A stretch of DNA of 64,000 nt from NCBI RefSeq assembly GCF_901709675.1, contig NC_051103.1:2341501-2405500 (forward strand), written 5' to 3'. The stretch is from Syngnathus acus. Lineage: Eukaryota; Chordata; Actinopteri; Syngnathiformes; Syngnathidae. The notes below the pieces were generated by a model. The model was not told the origin of the DNA and did no database searches. It saw nothing but the letters and a program-made list of their open reading frames with translations. This document shows positions 33,350-54,200 of the stretch, one piece after another. Made by a program: the position numbers and the translations under genes. Positions within the stretch are counted from its first letter, which is position 1. Every line of letters starts with the position of its first letter.

Positions 33350-35169
33350 CAATGTGTTAATCAATCTGTGAAGAGGGTTTTTGTTTTGTTTGTCTGACGC
33401 GCAACACCTAAACTGATACGCAAAGACGAACAAGAGCCGGTACCTTGTAGGACGACGAGAAGCGCGATGTGGCGCCGGTCGATACTCATCCCGCGGCTGA
33501 CTGTGGTGTACTGAATCCAGCCGCTTCGATTCCCAGCATCTTCTGCACCTGTGGCAAATTGAAAGCACCACTATGACATTAGGGTCACGACCTAACAAGA
33601 AGCGCCCTGTGGCTGCTGACGTCAAAGGCGACTCAGCTCTCATTTGAAGGCGCACAAAACCGTGCAGTGACGGTGCGGGCACCTTTTGGCCAAGAAATGA
33701 GATTGCGTTTCGACATAGAAATTAGTCAGTTCTATGCAGCTTTTAATTTTTGTTAACATTGTTCCACAAGCAGCAGTCCGCAATACTATACAGGTGATGA
33801 ATAGCCTGAGGAGCCAGACAGTTGCAGGCATAGCAAACCCCTAACTAGCAAGGTTGAGGGAGAAGGGGGTGGGGGGTTGTGAATCTTTCACCTTCACAGT
33901 TGTGATGAGTGTTTTGCTGGAGGAGTGTTTCTTTACTACTAGAGTGCTCTCACCTTGGAAAGCTCAGCCTTCAGTGGAAAGGTTGTCTCTCAAACCGATG
34001 ATTCACAACTTTTATTAAACCTTGTCCTTGTGTGAAAACACCGTAAGTGCTGCAATAAAAGATAAACAGGAAACAACGGTTTGGTTAGCTTATCATTTTT
34101 ACTTATTTAAACCATATAACATTAATGAAAGGCCCTAAATACATTCTATAACTTTGGCAAGCTTTACCCGGAGTACAATAAATACACGGTCATGAAACAT
34201 TTTAACATTGTCCTTTGTGCATATAATGAATAAAAAAAAAAAAAAAAAGATTCATTTTCAATACTGAAGAATACGCGACACCGTTACTATTTATCACGGT
34301 ACGTTGGCACACTCTAGTGGCGTAAAACCAAACCGTTTTACTAAGTAGGGAATCACAAACGGTGAAACAGAGCGCATTAATCGAGCAAATGTCAAATACG
34401 AAAGGACTTCCCTTAACAGTTTGAACTTCTGGTTTTTATTCTTGTGTCCATGTGTGTTTTTTTATTCAAGAGGACATGTTGCAGCGGCAGAACGTCAGTT
34501 AAGCTAATTTACGCCAGTTCCTACCGATTTACGACACTTTCCCTTTTCAACATAAAAGCGTCAGATCTTTTACGATCGTACATTGTATTATAGTAGTAGC
34601 ATTACAGTACAATAAAACATGAACAAAATGTTGAAATTCAAAACGTAAAAAAATAATAAATAACCCCCCTCCCAAAAATTAGCATTATATTAAAGCTTTT
34701 TTTTTTTTAAATGACCATGTATATATTGTAAGGGGATATATAACCTCTGACCCATACCAAGCGAACCTACTGCCACTGCTGCTTACGTCTTTCAGAGGAA
34801 TCTGGTTTCCTGGAACTGGTCCTAAATTTCATCAAGATAAGTAAACTTGAGGCAAACATTTGAGACCTGTCCCCCCCTCCTAAAAACACACGACATACTA
34901 CTTGTGTCACTGTAACAAAACAGGAAGATAGTTTTATTGTTTGTCCCCTTTCCTTGAAGGTTTTTCTCTCTCTTTTTTTTTGTCACACACAAGCACCAAT
35001 TCACACCGTCATATGCAAGAATTGACCTCACGGTGTCAGCACACAAGTCAGGCAAGTGCACTATCAGCGACTCCCCCCCCTTTCCTTGAAGGTAATGGCT
35101 CAGGTTCACATTTAATGGCAAGACATTCAAGCAGTCACCTTGGCGCCCCCCACAGGCTGGCCGCAGCAT
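33350..35169. other. intergenic and PPIF 3' UTR
   Basis: Convergent region between the QRFPR-like gene (+) and PPIF (-). It is AT-rich with an A run at about 34231-34248. TTTATT at 34933-34938 (AATAAA on the minus strand) is a plausible PPIF polyadenylation signal, about 230 bases past the stop. No further gene seen. Confidence 0.55.
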
Positions 35170-36732
35170 CTACTTGAGCTGGCCACAGTCTGTGATGGTG
35201 ATCTTCTTTGCAGTGCGCCCCGAGGACGAGCCCAAGGTCTCCATCTTCCTGACCACGTCAAGTCCCTTGCTGATGCTGCCAAAGACCACGTGGCGACCGT
35301 CCAGCCTGCAGCGGGGCCCAAACTCAACGTCACACGGTGTTCCGTCCCGCGCCTCTCTTATCACCGGTCACCTACCAATCTGTCTTGCTGGTGCAGATGA
35401 AGAACTGCGATCCGTTGGTGTTGGGTCCTGCATTGGCCATTGACAAGATGCCTGCGGGAGGAGAGCAACACTTTTCAGAGTCAAAAATGATCAGCCTGAT
35501 CATAATGAATGAACTGTGCAGCTTTGGTTTGGACATCCTGATTTCTAATCATAATATGACAATAGATTGTCAAGTGCCTCTCAAATTAGCTAATATGTAA
35601 CCGTTGCCTACCAGGACCAGTGTGCTTCAGCTTGAAGTTTTCATCGGGAAACTTCCATCCGTAAATGGACTTGCCACCTGTTCCATTGTGGTTTGTAAAA
35701 TCACCACCCTTAAAAACAAAACAAAAAATATTTTTTGGGGGCCAAAAACAAGATGCTGCAGGTGCGTGCATTTACCTGACACATGAACTGAGGGATGACC
35801 CGATGAAAGGTGGAGCCCTTGTAGCCAAAACCGTGCTCCCCCGTGCACAGCGCTCGAAAGTTTTCTGTTGAGAAAAAATGTATTTCTCCATATGCACACA
35901 CAAGCCCGCACGCATAAATTTTTTTTTTTTTTTTTTTTTTAAATGATGCAAGATTGTTGCGCAAGGCCACAGTTTGTCAATCCTCCCTTCACAAGAATGA
36001 ACATGCGAAAGTTGTCCTTCCCCATTACAGTAGAACAGATGACTCTACAAACATATACTCCTATTATCTCCAAATATGAACTTCTAAATTAGCATTTTAT
36101 TGAATGCCACCACACAAGGAGCATTAGGATCAGACTGGAAGGAAAATAAAGTTGAGTACAAAAATAAAATTGTAGTATCACACGGAAAAATGTGACACGA
36201 GTTTGAATTTTACAGGGGGCATGAGAATAAAGTCAGAATATTATATGTGAGATTTTATTTTCTCGAGCACACTGGGTTATTTTATATTATCATCAATAAT
36301 AAAACATGCAAGATATTCATTTTGTAATATTCATGAATGGTTAAACTTTGTCCGCAGAAATGTTGCTGTTGACCAGCGTTGGTAGCACTAGCTAGGTGCT
36401 AACTAACATGTTTACAATTTCCTTACCTGCAGTTTTTGGCACCACTTCAGCGTTGAGCTTGTCAAACCACACAGACACACAAGAATGTGAAAACGGCACA
36501 CGTTAGTTCAGTTGCGACAAAACAATAAACATGTCTTCAAAGTCAAATCAATGTCAGCCATTGTTTTGTAAACATGTTTCACCTCGAACGTTACCCTGCC
36601 GAGAGGCTCGTTATCGGCCGAAATGTCAAAGTAGACAGTCGGGTTGCTGACAGCCGCCGGGCCGTTGCTGTACAGTCTCGCAGCGCCCAACGCCAGCGAG
36701 CACAGTTTCATACGGTTCGATAGTAGAATCAT
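35170..36732 (-). CDS. PPIF: PPIF, mitochondrial peptidyl-prolyl isomerase (cyclophilin D)
   Basis: Matrix cis-trans prolyl isomerase and sensitiser of the permeability transition pore, target of cyclosporin A. Exons (minus): 36732-36583, 36457-36427, 35864-35776, 35708-35612, 35451-35376, 35305-35170; 192 residues (human about 207). The second exon is 31 bp, as in other cyclophilins. The N-terminus [20 protein letters not shown] is basic and amphipathic, fitting a mitochondrial transit peptide. The cyclophilin fold follows: [34 protein letters not shown], active-site [38 protein letters not shown], the cyclosporin-contacting Trp in [12 protein letters not shown], and the ending ITDCGQLK. The catalytic Arg, Phe, Gln, Trp and His positions are all present. 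Tandem to ZMIZ1 on the same strand, as in human 10q22.3. Two acceptors end in AAG rather than CAG. Assigning ppifa or ppifb is not possible here. Confidence 0.96.
35865..36426 (-). other. PPIF intron 2
   Basis: AT-rich intron with a long T run (35919-35940) and no internal feature. The mononucleotide run sits about 55 bases upstream (in transcript direction) of the exon 3 acceptor. Confidence 0.6.
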
Positions 36733-37198
36733 TTTAGCTTAGAACAGAAAATGAACTTTTTAAATTTGCCTCACAAGAGTCATGCGCCGCACGCCGTCAC
36801 TCAGGATGCCATAATCACGCCGTTGTTCCTTACGTAAGCGGAAGTAGAAAGCCGACCATAGACACCGTTAGGAACACTAGATTATTTGAGGCGAGGTCGG
36901 CGGCGGTGTCACAGGTCGGCCATTTTAGGAAAGGGACCAGCTCAGGTGCACATAAACGCTGCATTCTTGACGGATTTACAAGCGCATTCGTTTATTACAA
37001 ACGGCATCTCTGACGTTTAGCTGAAAAACAATGCAGTTTGAAAATCTTCTGTGATGCGTAATCGACAATTATTTTAAGGTCTGTTGACTGTAATCTTATG
37101 ATCCAACAGCGTTGCCCCAAGATGGCCGCCCCGTGACGCCACTTATAAAAACAAAATAATAAAATAAAATATAAGACCGGGTATGATATGAATGCATA

Positions 37199-37618
37199 TT
37201 TATTAGATAAATATGAGGGTGTCACATGTTCTAACTACATACAGCAGCTCTGCAAGACTTTAAAAAAATCCGTCAGTATGAAATGATTGTACATAATACA
37301 AACACAGACCGTGGCTTGTCCATGATATAAAAAATGTGGCTTTACTTACAATCTTCTGGACAAATTTTGCTTTTCCTTTTTTTCTTTAGTATAGAAGAGA
37401 CAGAGAAGAACATTTCATTTAACACGATGAGTCCCAAAAATGGGGGTAGGGGCTCAAACTAACAATTTCCCACTTCCAGTGGAATGGTTGAAAAATCTTT
37501 TATTATTCGGAGCAAACAATGCACATTCCCAGGGAACATGAATACATTTTTGTTCACGTCTCTATTTTTATTCACATATATACAGATAACCTCGCTTTGT
37601 CCTGTAAATTTCCAGACC

Positions 37619-37649
<31 letters not shown>

Positions 37650-39735
37650 ATGTGTGCCCTTTAATGTGATTGTGCAAGTACAGATTGAGGATACACAAAA
37701 GTGGCTCACCTGTATGCAAGAAACGAATCAACATGAATTCATCCCATGTTTCATACTAAAATAAAATGATGTGGCAGTGTATAGTCATTTTTTGTCAGTG
37801 TGCTGAAATGCAAAGTGATTTAAATGACATTTTAATAAAAAGCGTAGGGAGGCTCCAGCAAGAGACAATTGCTTCCTAGCCTAACAGAAGGATAAAAGAG
37901 TAAAAAAATAAATTATTAAAAAAGAGCAAGGGATGAAATTTTCCATCATAAAAATACTTTTTCTATCATGTCAAACAATACAGAGGATTTATTTAAAATA
38001 TGCTCTTTAAAAATATCACTGTACTGACAACAATGATATTCACTCACATTCATTGAAAGCCAGCAAGCACAAAAAAATAAAAACAAGTGTGTAAGTACAA
38101 AATAAATTATCAAAATAAGGGAATGTGGAATTTATATGGCAACAAAAAGTAGTAGTAGTAATAATAATAATAATAATAATAATAATAGACTAGAGTGAGA
38201 TATTGACTTTCTGGAATTACGGATGAAAAGGCAAAAGTACATTTAAAAAAAAACATAGGTGACCCTGTGGGCCAACAAAAAAACACAAGCTACAGTGACA
38301 GACGTCGGGTTTCAAGCCTTACAGAAAAATAATTTTTAAAAAACACAAAATAAATTATAACAGAAGGGGGGACAAGGAGATGACATGTATATGGCCACAA
38401 CCCCACAACATGTTTTATGACAAATATAATAAAATCTTTAGCGTGTGTGTTTAAGGACAATGTTTTAAAATATTTCTTACAGATATATGCCTGGCACATG
38501 TTTAGTGTATTAACAACAAATGTGATCACACTGAATACCAGCAAATAAAAAAATTGAAACAGTTCAGTATCTTCGACAGGCTTCTGTGCTTGCTTAAAAA
38601 AAAAAAAATCAAAATATAGAATCATGTTGCTGTATGATGAAACAAACAGGAAATTATTTTGGAGTGGCCAAGTGTGCCTCATGTGAGGAGGATGAGGACG
38701 ACAGACAATTCGTATTTTTTGTCATTGACATGATAGCAAAATATTGACAATGATATTAACAGCAGCCACAATAGCACTTGTTAGAAAATAATACATTTGC
38801 ATACTTCTGCTTCAAACGGACGCTGGCAGTCAATCAAGGAAAGGTTTGCCATGGCTCGGATCAAACGCACGCACGCATGCACGCATCGCGATCGTGCACA
38901 CTTCACTTTGTTTTCGCCCTTTTGCGGTTAGCCAAAATGTGTTTGGTTGGATGAGGCAGAAAAAAAAACAAAAAACCGGTAAATGATTTCAGCAATGTGC
39001 CTTCCCGTGTTAGTGTTGAAATCAATCCAACAAATACGATTGATTCGCTTGGCACACTTTGCACATTGTGTAAAAGGCTGCCAGCAGAAAGAAGCGGAAG
39101 AGGGCGTGGCCATTTCATCTGCCATAGGTCGAGAAAGTCGCCTTAAATGAATCCTCAGATGATTTTTGATCTTTGTCTGAGGTGGCAGTAAATAGCTTCG
39201 GAAGTGATTTTCCACGCGAGCTTGCAACGTGATCCAATAGAAGACGAGGGCTGCTCCGGAGCGGGACGTGCTCAGACCCGGGAAGCGGACGAGCCCATTT
39301 CTACAGCATGAGCGGACAAAAGTGATCCACGAGGCAACTCAGAGACTGCGAAGAACTGCAGCCTAATTCACTCGTGTGTGTCAACAATTTGGGGGGGAAA
39401 CACTTTCCTTTGTATTGATGGCCATCTGAAATGAATTCCAGAAGCATCCAAAATTGTGGCTGGGGTGACGCGCTTCAAAGACATTCCGGAAAGTATTGAC
39501 ATGGCTTCAATTGGACACTTGGCCAATGTTGAAGCAAAAGTGATGCGGTGCTTTCAGGCCGCCCGATGCTGCCGAGCGCAATGAGTCCAAAGCAAACCAT
39601 CCGGTCAAGTCGGCTTCTTGTTTCTCAAGCAAAACTATACATGAGGAAGAAGAGAAGGGGAGTGCATCTTTGTTGTGTTCATCAAGTACAAACCTTTTTT
39701 TTTTTTTTTTTTTCTCTCCTTGTTTTGGATTTTTG
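37199..39735 (-). other. probable ZMIZ1 3' UTR (about 2.5 kb), AT-rich
   Basis: Directly after the ZMIZ1 stop, a markedly AT-rich stretch runs toward PPIF. TTTATT at 37199-37204 (AATAAA on the minus strand) is a plausible end signal and lies about 470 bases before the PPIF start. It contains an (AAT)n run at 38154-38187 and a (TA)n tract at 37619-37640. Human ZMIZ1 also has a multi-kilobase 3' UTR. Extent is inferred. Confidence 0.5.
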
Positions 39736-48196
<8,461 letters not shown>

Positions 48197-48246
48197 GTCG
48201 CTCGCCCCTCGGTGGCCCCCCGCCGCTCTACCGGCCGCCCATCAAA

Positions 48247-51200
48247 CTGCAAGACGAAGAGCAGGTCGATGATTTAGAATTTGCCAGCGGATGCGCTTTG
48301 CACGGCCCTGCTCGCTCGGTCATGTTACGCCGCAGCCAGCAGGTGTCTCCACGGCCACAGCTTGCTCCTTCCTTCTCTCTGCCCTTGGCTTCACTCCCAG
48401 CCTTGCTTCTGGAAGATCACGCTTCCTTCTCCAAAGAATTGCTAACCCTCCAGCTCAAACAAGCACCGGCCGTCGAATCCATCCCGACTTGCAAATAAAT
48501 GCTTGTTCCTCAACCACTTGACAGCGCACGAGGGGCGCTGTGGGGCAAGATGGCGCTAGCGAGCCACACAGCCGCCTGGTCGCCGCTAACGTACTTAAGA
48601 GCATCACTCCGGGGGTGCCACACTTCTGCGACGGTGTGTGAAACAAGCCTGTCAACACACACGCGTCGCCGGAAGGTAGCGAGGCGGCTCTCGTGTCGGC
48701 ACGCGTGGGCCTTGAGGTGACGCGGCCGTCCACCGTCGACAGGCGAGACGCGTGACTAATTGCCGCCACAAAAGCCTCAATGCTGTGTGTTTAAGGGCAG
48801 GTCCTGACTGGAAGGAAGACCAAGAGGAAGACAAGGAGGAGGAGGAAGCGTCTCGTCAGCATGGTTTTAATGAGCTTCGATTGCGCAACTTTCCCAATCC
48901 GGACGACACTTGCCTCAATTAGGCAAACCCAAGTCATCAAAACACAAATCGCATAGCTTTGAAGGTTTTAGTGTAATGCTAACAAACAACGCAAAAGGCC
49001 ATTAACAGGCAAATGAACTAGCGGGGAGGGGGGGATCCTCCTCCTGGTCGCGGTGGTCCAGGTGTCTTCTCGGCTCGAGACAAGGCTGCATTTGTTGAGA
49101 GCAGCAAAAAAAAAAAAAAAAAGGAGGATAGAAATGTGGATGACTTCCATTGTTGCTTCCCAGAATGTGGCCTAATCCTCCAGCAGGCTCCATCCAGAGC
49201 TGCCACAGAGGATAATATGAGACTGGACCCCTTAACCCCCCCCCCCCAACCGCATGTGCACACTCACACCTCCCCACGCTGCTCTTTAACAGGCCTGGGA
49301 ATGGATTTCTTTTATTCAATGTGCTTCGGTGTGCAGCGGCAAAATGTGAGTGAGGGCGGGTTCACCCGCACACACTTTACCGACGGCCCCCCCTCTCACC
49401 ACCACCTGCTCACATACGCATCGCCTCCTGAAATTCCTGTGGGAGCCCCACACGTCCAGAAGCACATGAGATTGTGCAGCCATCGGGCGCATCTGCAACA
49501 TGATTGGAAAAGCAAAGGCAGAGCAGTGGCGGTGGGGGTCGCTGATACAAAAAACGTCAACTTGGCGAGGAAAACAAGAGGGCCACAGGCAATATGTCTT
49601 CTCTAACCGAGTTTAACGCTTGACATAGCCCCGCCTTCTAACCGCGATGGAGGAAAACGCACTTGTGCACAATGTCGGATAATGTCATCTCCAGACAGAA
49701 CCACTTTGCCCCACGATACATGGCGGACATATGGCAGTAGGATCCACTCCACGCTAATGCCCGGATCTGAACGGCCAGCAAGCTCTATTAGCATACAAAC
49801 ACCCATTTGCGTTATCGCGGCAGCGCCGACAATTTCCTGGATGATTTAGCCAAAAGATGCGCCGGCCGATTGCCGACGAGGCGCCGGACGTACGCCGTCT
49901 CTATTTACTCTGCAGCTGGCCACTTTTCAGACTGCAATGCTTCCTGGGGGATGGGAGGGGGCGGGTTAGCCAAAATGGAAAGATCCCCCGTTTGGCCGGA
50001 GAGGGGAGCAGTATCATCGCCGTGCCTCATGCAATGTGGATCAAAACAAAAAAAAAAAGAAAGAAAGAAAGGGAGCGCTTGCGTAACGCAGGAGACCGAT
50101 GTTAGCCTTGCCCGATTGGACCGCCCCTCCCTCCCTCCCTCCGCTTTCCCCAGTCGCAGTCACAGGAGACGGATTGTTCTGCTCGGGCCCGCTTGGCAGA
50201 GGCCACGGATGGGAAAAGTGCAGCGAACACTTCCTGCCAGGCCCGGCCCGGCTGAGTCAACCTTCGGCCGGGGGCACAATGGCGCGACGTTAGCGGAAAA
50301 AGAAAAAAAGAAGCAGCCAGCGCTGTCACCGAGCTTGTTCCTGTTTGCCCACCTCCCTCGCTGACTTGTTCTCGTTGACTCTGACTTAGAACCCTCATAA
50401 GGAGGAGGGGGGGGGGCTTGTCTGAAGAGGGCAGAATGAGCAGGAAGTGTGTAAAGGGGAAGCAGTTCATGCAGACGAACATCTGTGATATTTCTTCATG
50501 ACCCCCCCCCCCAAAACAGGAGGGAGGAATCTAATCAAGCTCCCTCAGCCGCGTGCTTAAATGCGACGCGAAGGCGCGGCTCCGTCTGTTCGGGAAAGCC
50601 CGAGGGCCCCCAAAGAGAAAAGGCTTTATCTTATTCCGCTTGCTCCTGGCTATTTGATTGAAAAAGATCAAATGATAATTGTGATTAGGATTAGCAACAA
50701 ACACCAGCGCTGGAGAAAAGACGTGGAGTGATTTAGCGCCACTCGATGACCACGCGGAGGCAAGCCGCCCAGTTTGCATGCGACGGCAGAAGATATTCCA
50801 TTTTCTTCTGGCGATTTCTCTTGCCCTTTTCAATTTGTGTTGACTTGTTCTATAAATTCAAGTTGATTACTTAGACATGTAATTTATACCTTGAACTATT
50901 CTAAAGTCAACATGCATTATTATTTAACAGTCAACTGTTTCCAGTCACATGACTTAGTTTTGAGAAAAGGATAAACATTTGTAAGTGAGAGCCATGCCAA
51001 GACGTTGGACAAAATGAGGCCAAGGCGCGACACTCGCCGTGACTCAATCGCAGCTCCGGTAGAGCCGAGAAAGCGGCGCTTCTTTTTCTTGGGTTGGTGA
51101 GGTCATGTTGGTTCTTAATGCAGGGTGGGCTATTTACAGACCCCCCCCCCCACCTACCCATGCTACAAGGCCCCGGAGCGGATCCGCCGCCACAAAGCTC

Positions 51201-54200
51201 CATGTAGCGTGCAGTCATGCGGACAGATGGACCGACTATTCAGAGCATCCAGCTATGTGTGACATATTTAGGCCCGCCCCTTCCGACACAACCTTGCGAC
51301 TTGTCGGCGAAAGGGATGTGAGTGGCTGAAGCCGAGCGCGATTGGCAGCCGTGACTGGCTGAACGCTTGATGAGCGCCATCGATGCCATCTTGACAAAGA
51401 TTCCAGCAATTTTCAGCCGCATTGAGGGCAATTTTTGGGAATCTTTGCCGACACACACGCACTGCTGTTTAAATTTAAAAATCACGAGAAGGCGGCACGC
51501 ATCCCGAAGCTTCATGTTCAAAAGCACAAGCGCATGCAACGCAAGCTGTGATGAGCTCTTTCTTTTTTTTTTTTATCTGGCTCGCATGACGGTTTTATCA
51601 TTTTAGCCGGCGAACAAAGGAAGAAGGGGGTGCGTTTGTTTACGGAGCGTCAGGAAATTCCAGGACAGGCACGATGACTCGGCGAGCTCGTCCGGCCCAC
51701 GTGACCGCAAAGGCACACACAGGCCAGATTGTTTGCGTGTTTGCGCCGAGGCCGCGCGATAACAACGTTTGGACGGGGACAAACGTCAAAGCGACGCTCA
51801 CGGCCCAAAGCCACTGTGAGTCGCCTCGCGTACAACGTGGAGCGCTTTTGGAGTGCCTTGTCGGCCATTCCGTTTTCTGCTGAAGTTCAACTTTGGGATA
51901 TTTCACAATGTCACGGGGGGGGGGGGGGGGGGGGCAGAAAAACAAAGCCTCTTTATCCGCGTCAATGGCACCGTTGTACTAACGCTCGTTGAGCACGAAG
52001 GAAAGAAAACACAAAGTTGGACATTTGTGAAGAGGAGGGGAGGGGGGAGGTTGAACCCGGCCGGAACCTTCTGGTCCAGTCAACATCGTCAGATCAGCTG
52101 ACGTCATCAGATCTAGGAATCCAACACCGACGATGCCGAGAACCGAGAGCAAGAAGCGCGTCGCTCGGAGACGAGCGGCGACAAAAACATACGGTTTGCG
52201 CCGAGGCCGCCTGAGAGTGCCGACTTGTGACAAAAGCAAGTCAACTGCCTCAAGGCAGCGCACGTGAGCGGCTGTCTGGCACGGCCGGCCGACAAAGCTT
52301 GTTCTGCACATCCTGCTCTACTTTAAGCTTTGGCACGCCGAGCGACGACGGCAAGGTAGAAATACTTAGGAACCGAGTTGCCAAGGCCGTCGCCCCGTGC
52401 CAAGAACGCCGCACGCTACACGTGTAGGCTGGCAGGCTGCTGCTGCTTTTGTGTGTCCAGCGGAGGTGGACATGTGGGCGAGAGGGGGGCGGGGGTCTCC
52501 ATCCTTCCTGCTGGGTTACCAGAGGCCTCGCGCACTTATCAGTTCCAGATCTCAGCAGAACAGAAAAGTAAAAGAGAGAGCACTGACAGGAAGGGGAGTT
52601 TTTTTTTCTTCAAATCTCCTCCCTGCGCGTTTTCCTTTCACACAATGTCTGTCCCTCACATTTCACAGAGGAAAGCAATGATTCATCAAGCGTACACGCA
52701 ACGCTTCACACGTGAAAGCGAGTGACACTCGCAGAGGAAAAGCTTCCGAGTGAAACGTACGAGAAGGATCAACGCTGACGGCCTAACAGCAATATCGAGC
52801 ACTCCGGGGAACAAACTCAAAATGCATCCAGTGCCCCCCCCCACCCCCCATAAAAGAAAACAACAGCTCACCTGTGGTGCCGTTAATCGTGGAGTCTTGA
52901 CCTGGGAAGAGCGCCCCCCGCCCATCCACACAGCAGCAGCACCCGAGCCTTCTGGTCCTACACAGGCGAAAGAGGCAAAGGTCAATTGTTTGGACAGGAA
53001 GCCGACACAGCGCTTTGATTTCGGCACTTCTGCACGGATCAATATGCGCTCGTGCTCGGCCAAGGCGCCATCGCTCGCTCTCATTTGCGGACCGGCTTAA
53101 AAAGACACGCCTCAGCAAAACGGGGGCAACAGCATTTCGCTCTCAGAAGCCATCCCGAACCAGGACCGAACTCTCCAGGAACGCACTTGTTTCCCCTGGA
53201 CGGTAACCTTGGCAGAGGCTGGGGCAGAATTTTAAGAATGTGCAACATGACAAGGTGAGGAAGAAAAAGAGGGCGAAGACGGGGGGGTCTGCTTTGGATG
53301 CCGTCATCTTCAGCCTTGCTCATTATGAATTTGTAGCAAGTCGTGGCCGGCTAACCGAGTCAATTGTGCTCAAATGGTCTGCTGCTCAGGAAATGCTGAC
53401 TGGGACGGTCGTGGATTCGGTAGCAAACAGCTCGCCGACCTAACTAGCAAATAATCGGCCGGCTGAAGACGCACCGGTTGATGAACTCAAATCTAACGGC
53501 GGCTATTGATTGAGATGTTTTGCTAGCGGCGGCTTGGTTGAAAATGTCCGCGAAGGGAGAAAGCCTCATCTTTCCGCTAACAAAAAAGTAAGCAGGGCGG
53601 AATATGGAGACTATGGATCAGAACTGTGTCTGGCTGCCCCGCCTCCATCACTAAAGAGTCATAAACTAGCACAAGTGGCGACTCACAAGGGTCACGCTAC
53701 GACAGAACACCCCCTTCCACCCCCTCCGCCCCCGAGGCACAGATTAGGTTTCACATTCCAACCTCATAAATAACACACACACACGCACATTGAGGAGGAA
53801 TGAGACACCTCCACTTTGGTTTGGGACGGTTCTGAGCCGTCAGCGAGCACCTTTGTGCTTTGGATGCCGCCTCGGGACGCGCCCTCGTCATCCTTCTCCA
53901 CCCGGCATGGGCGCGACAAATGATCGGCGCTCCGACGGTCGGAAAAGACGCCGCTGAGTTTTCCAACAAGTCCAAATAGAGCAAACGTGCGTTTACCGCC
54001 ATTGTGTCGGGACTAAGAGGTCACTTGCGTTTTGACAAGAGGCCAGCGGTGCGGCGCGGCACGCTCGTGTGTTTGCTCTGGATCCCTCTGGATCCCTCTC
54101 CATAGAGTGGCATCATTGCCGCTCTATTATAGCGGCGGATAGATTAGATTAAGGGAGATTATGCGGCCAAAGGGGCTCCCTCAAAAAGAGCAAAAATAAC

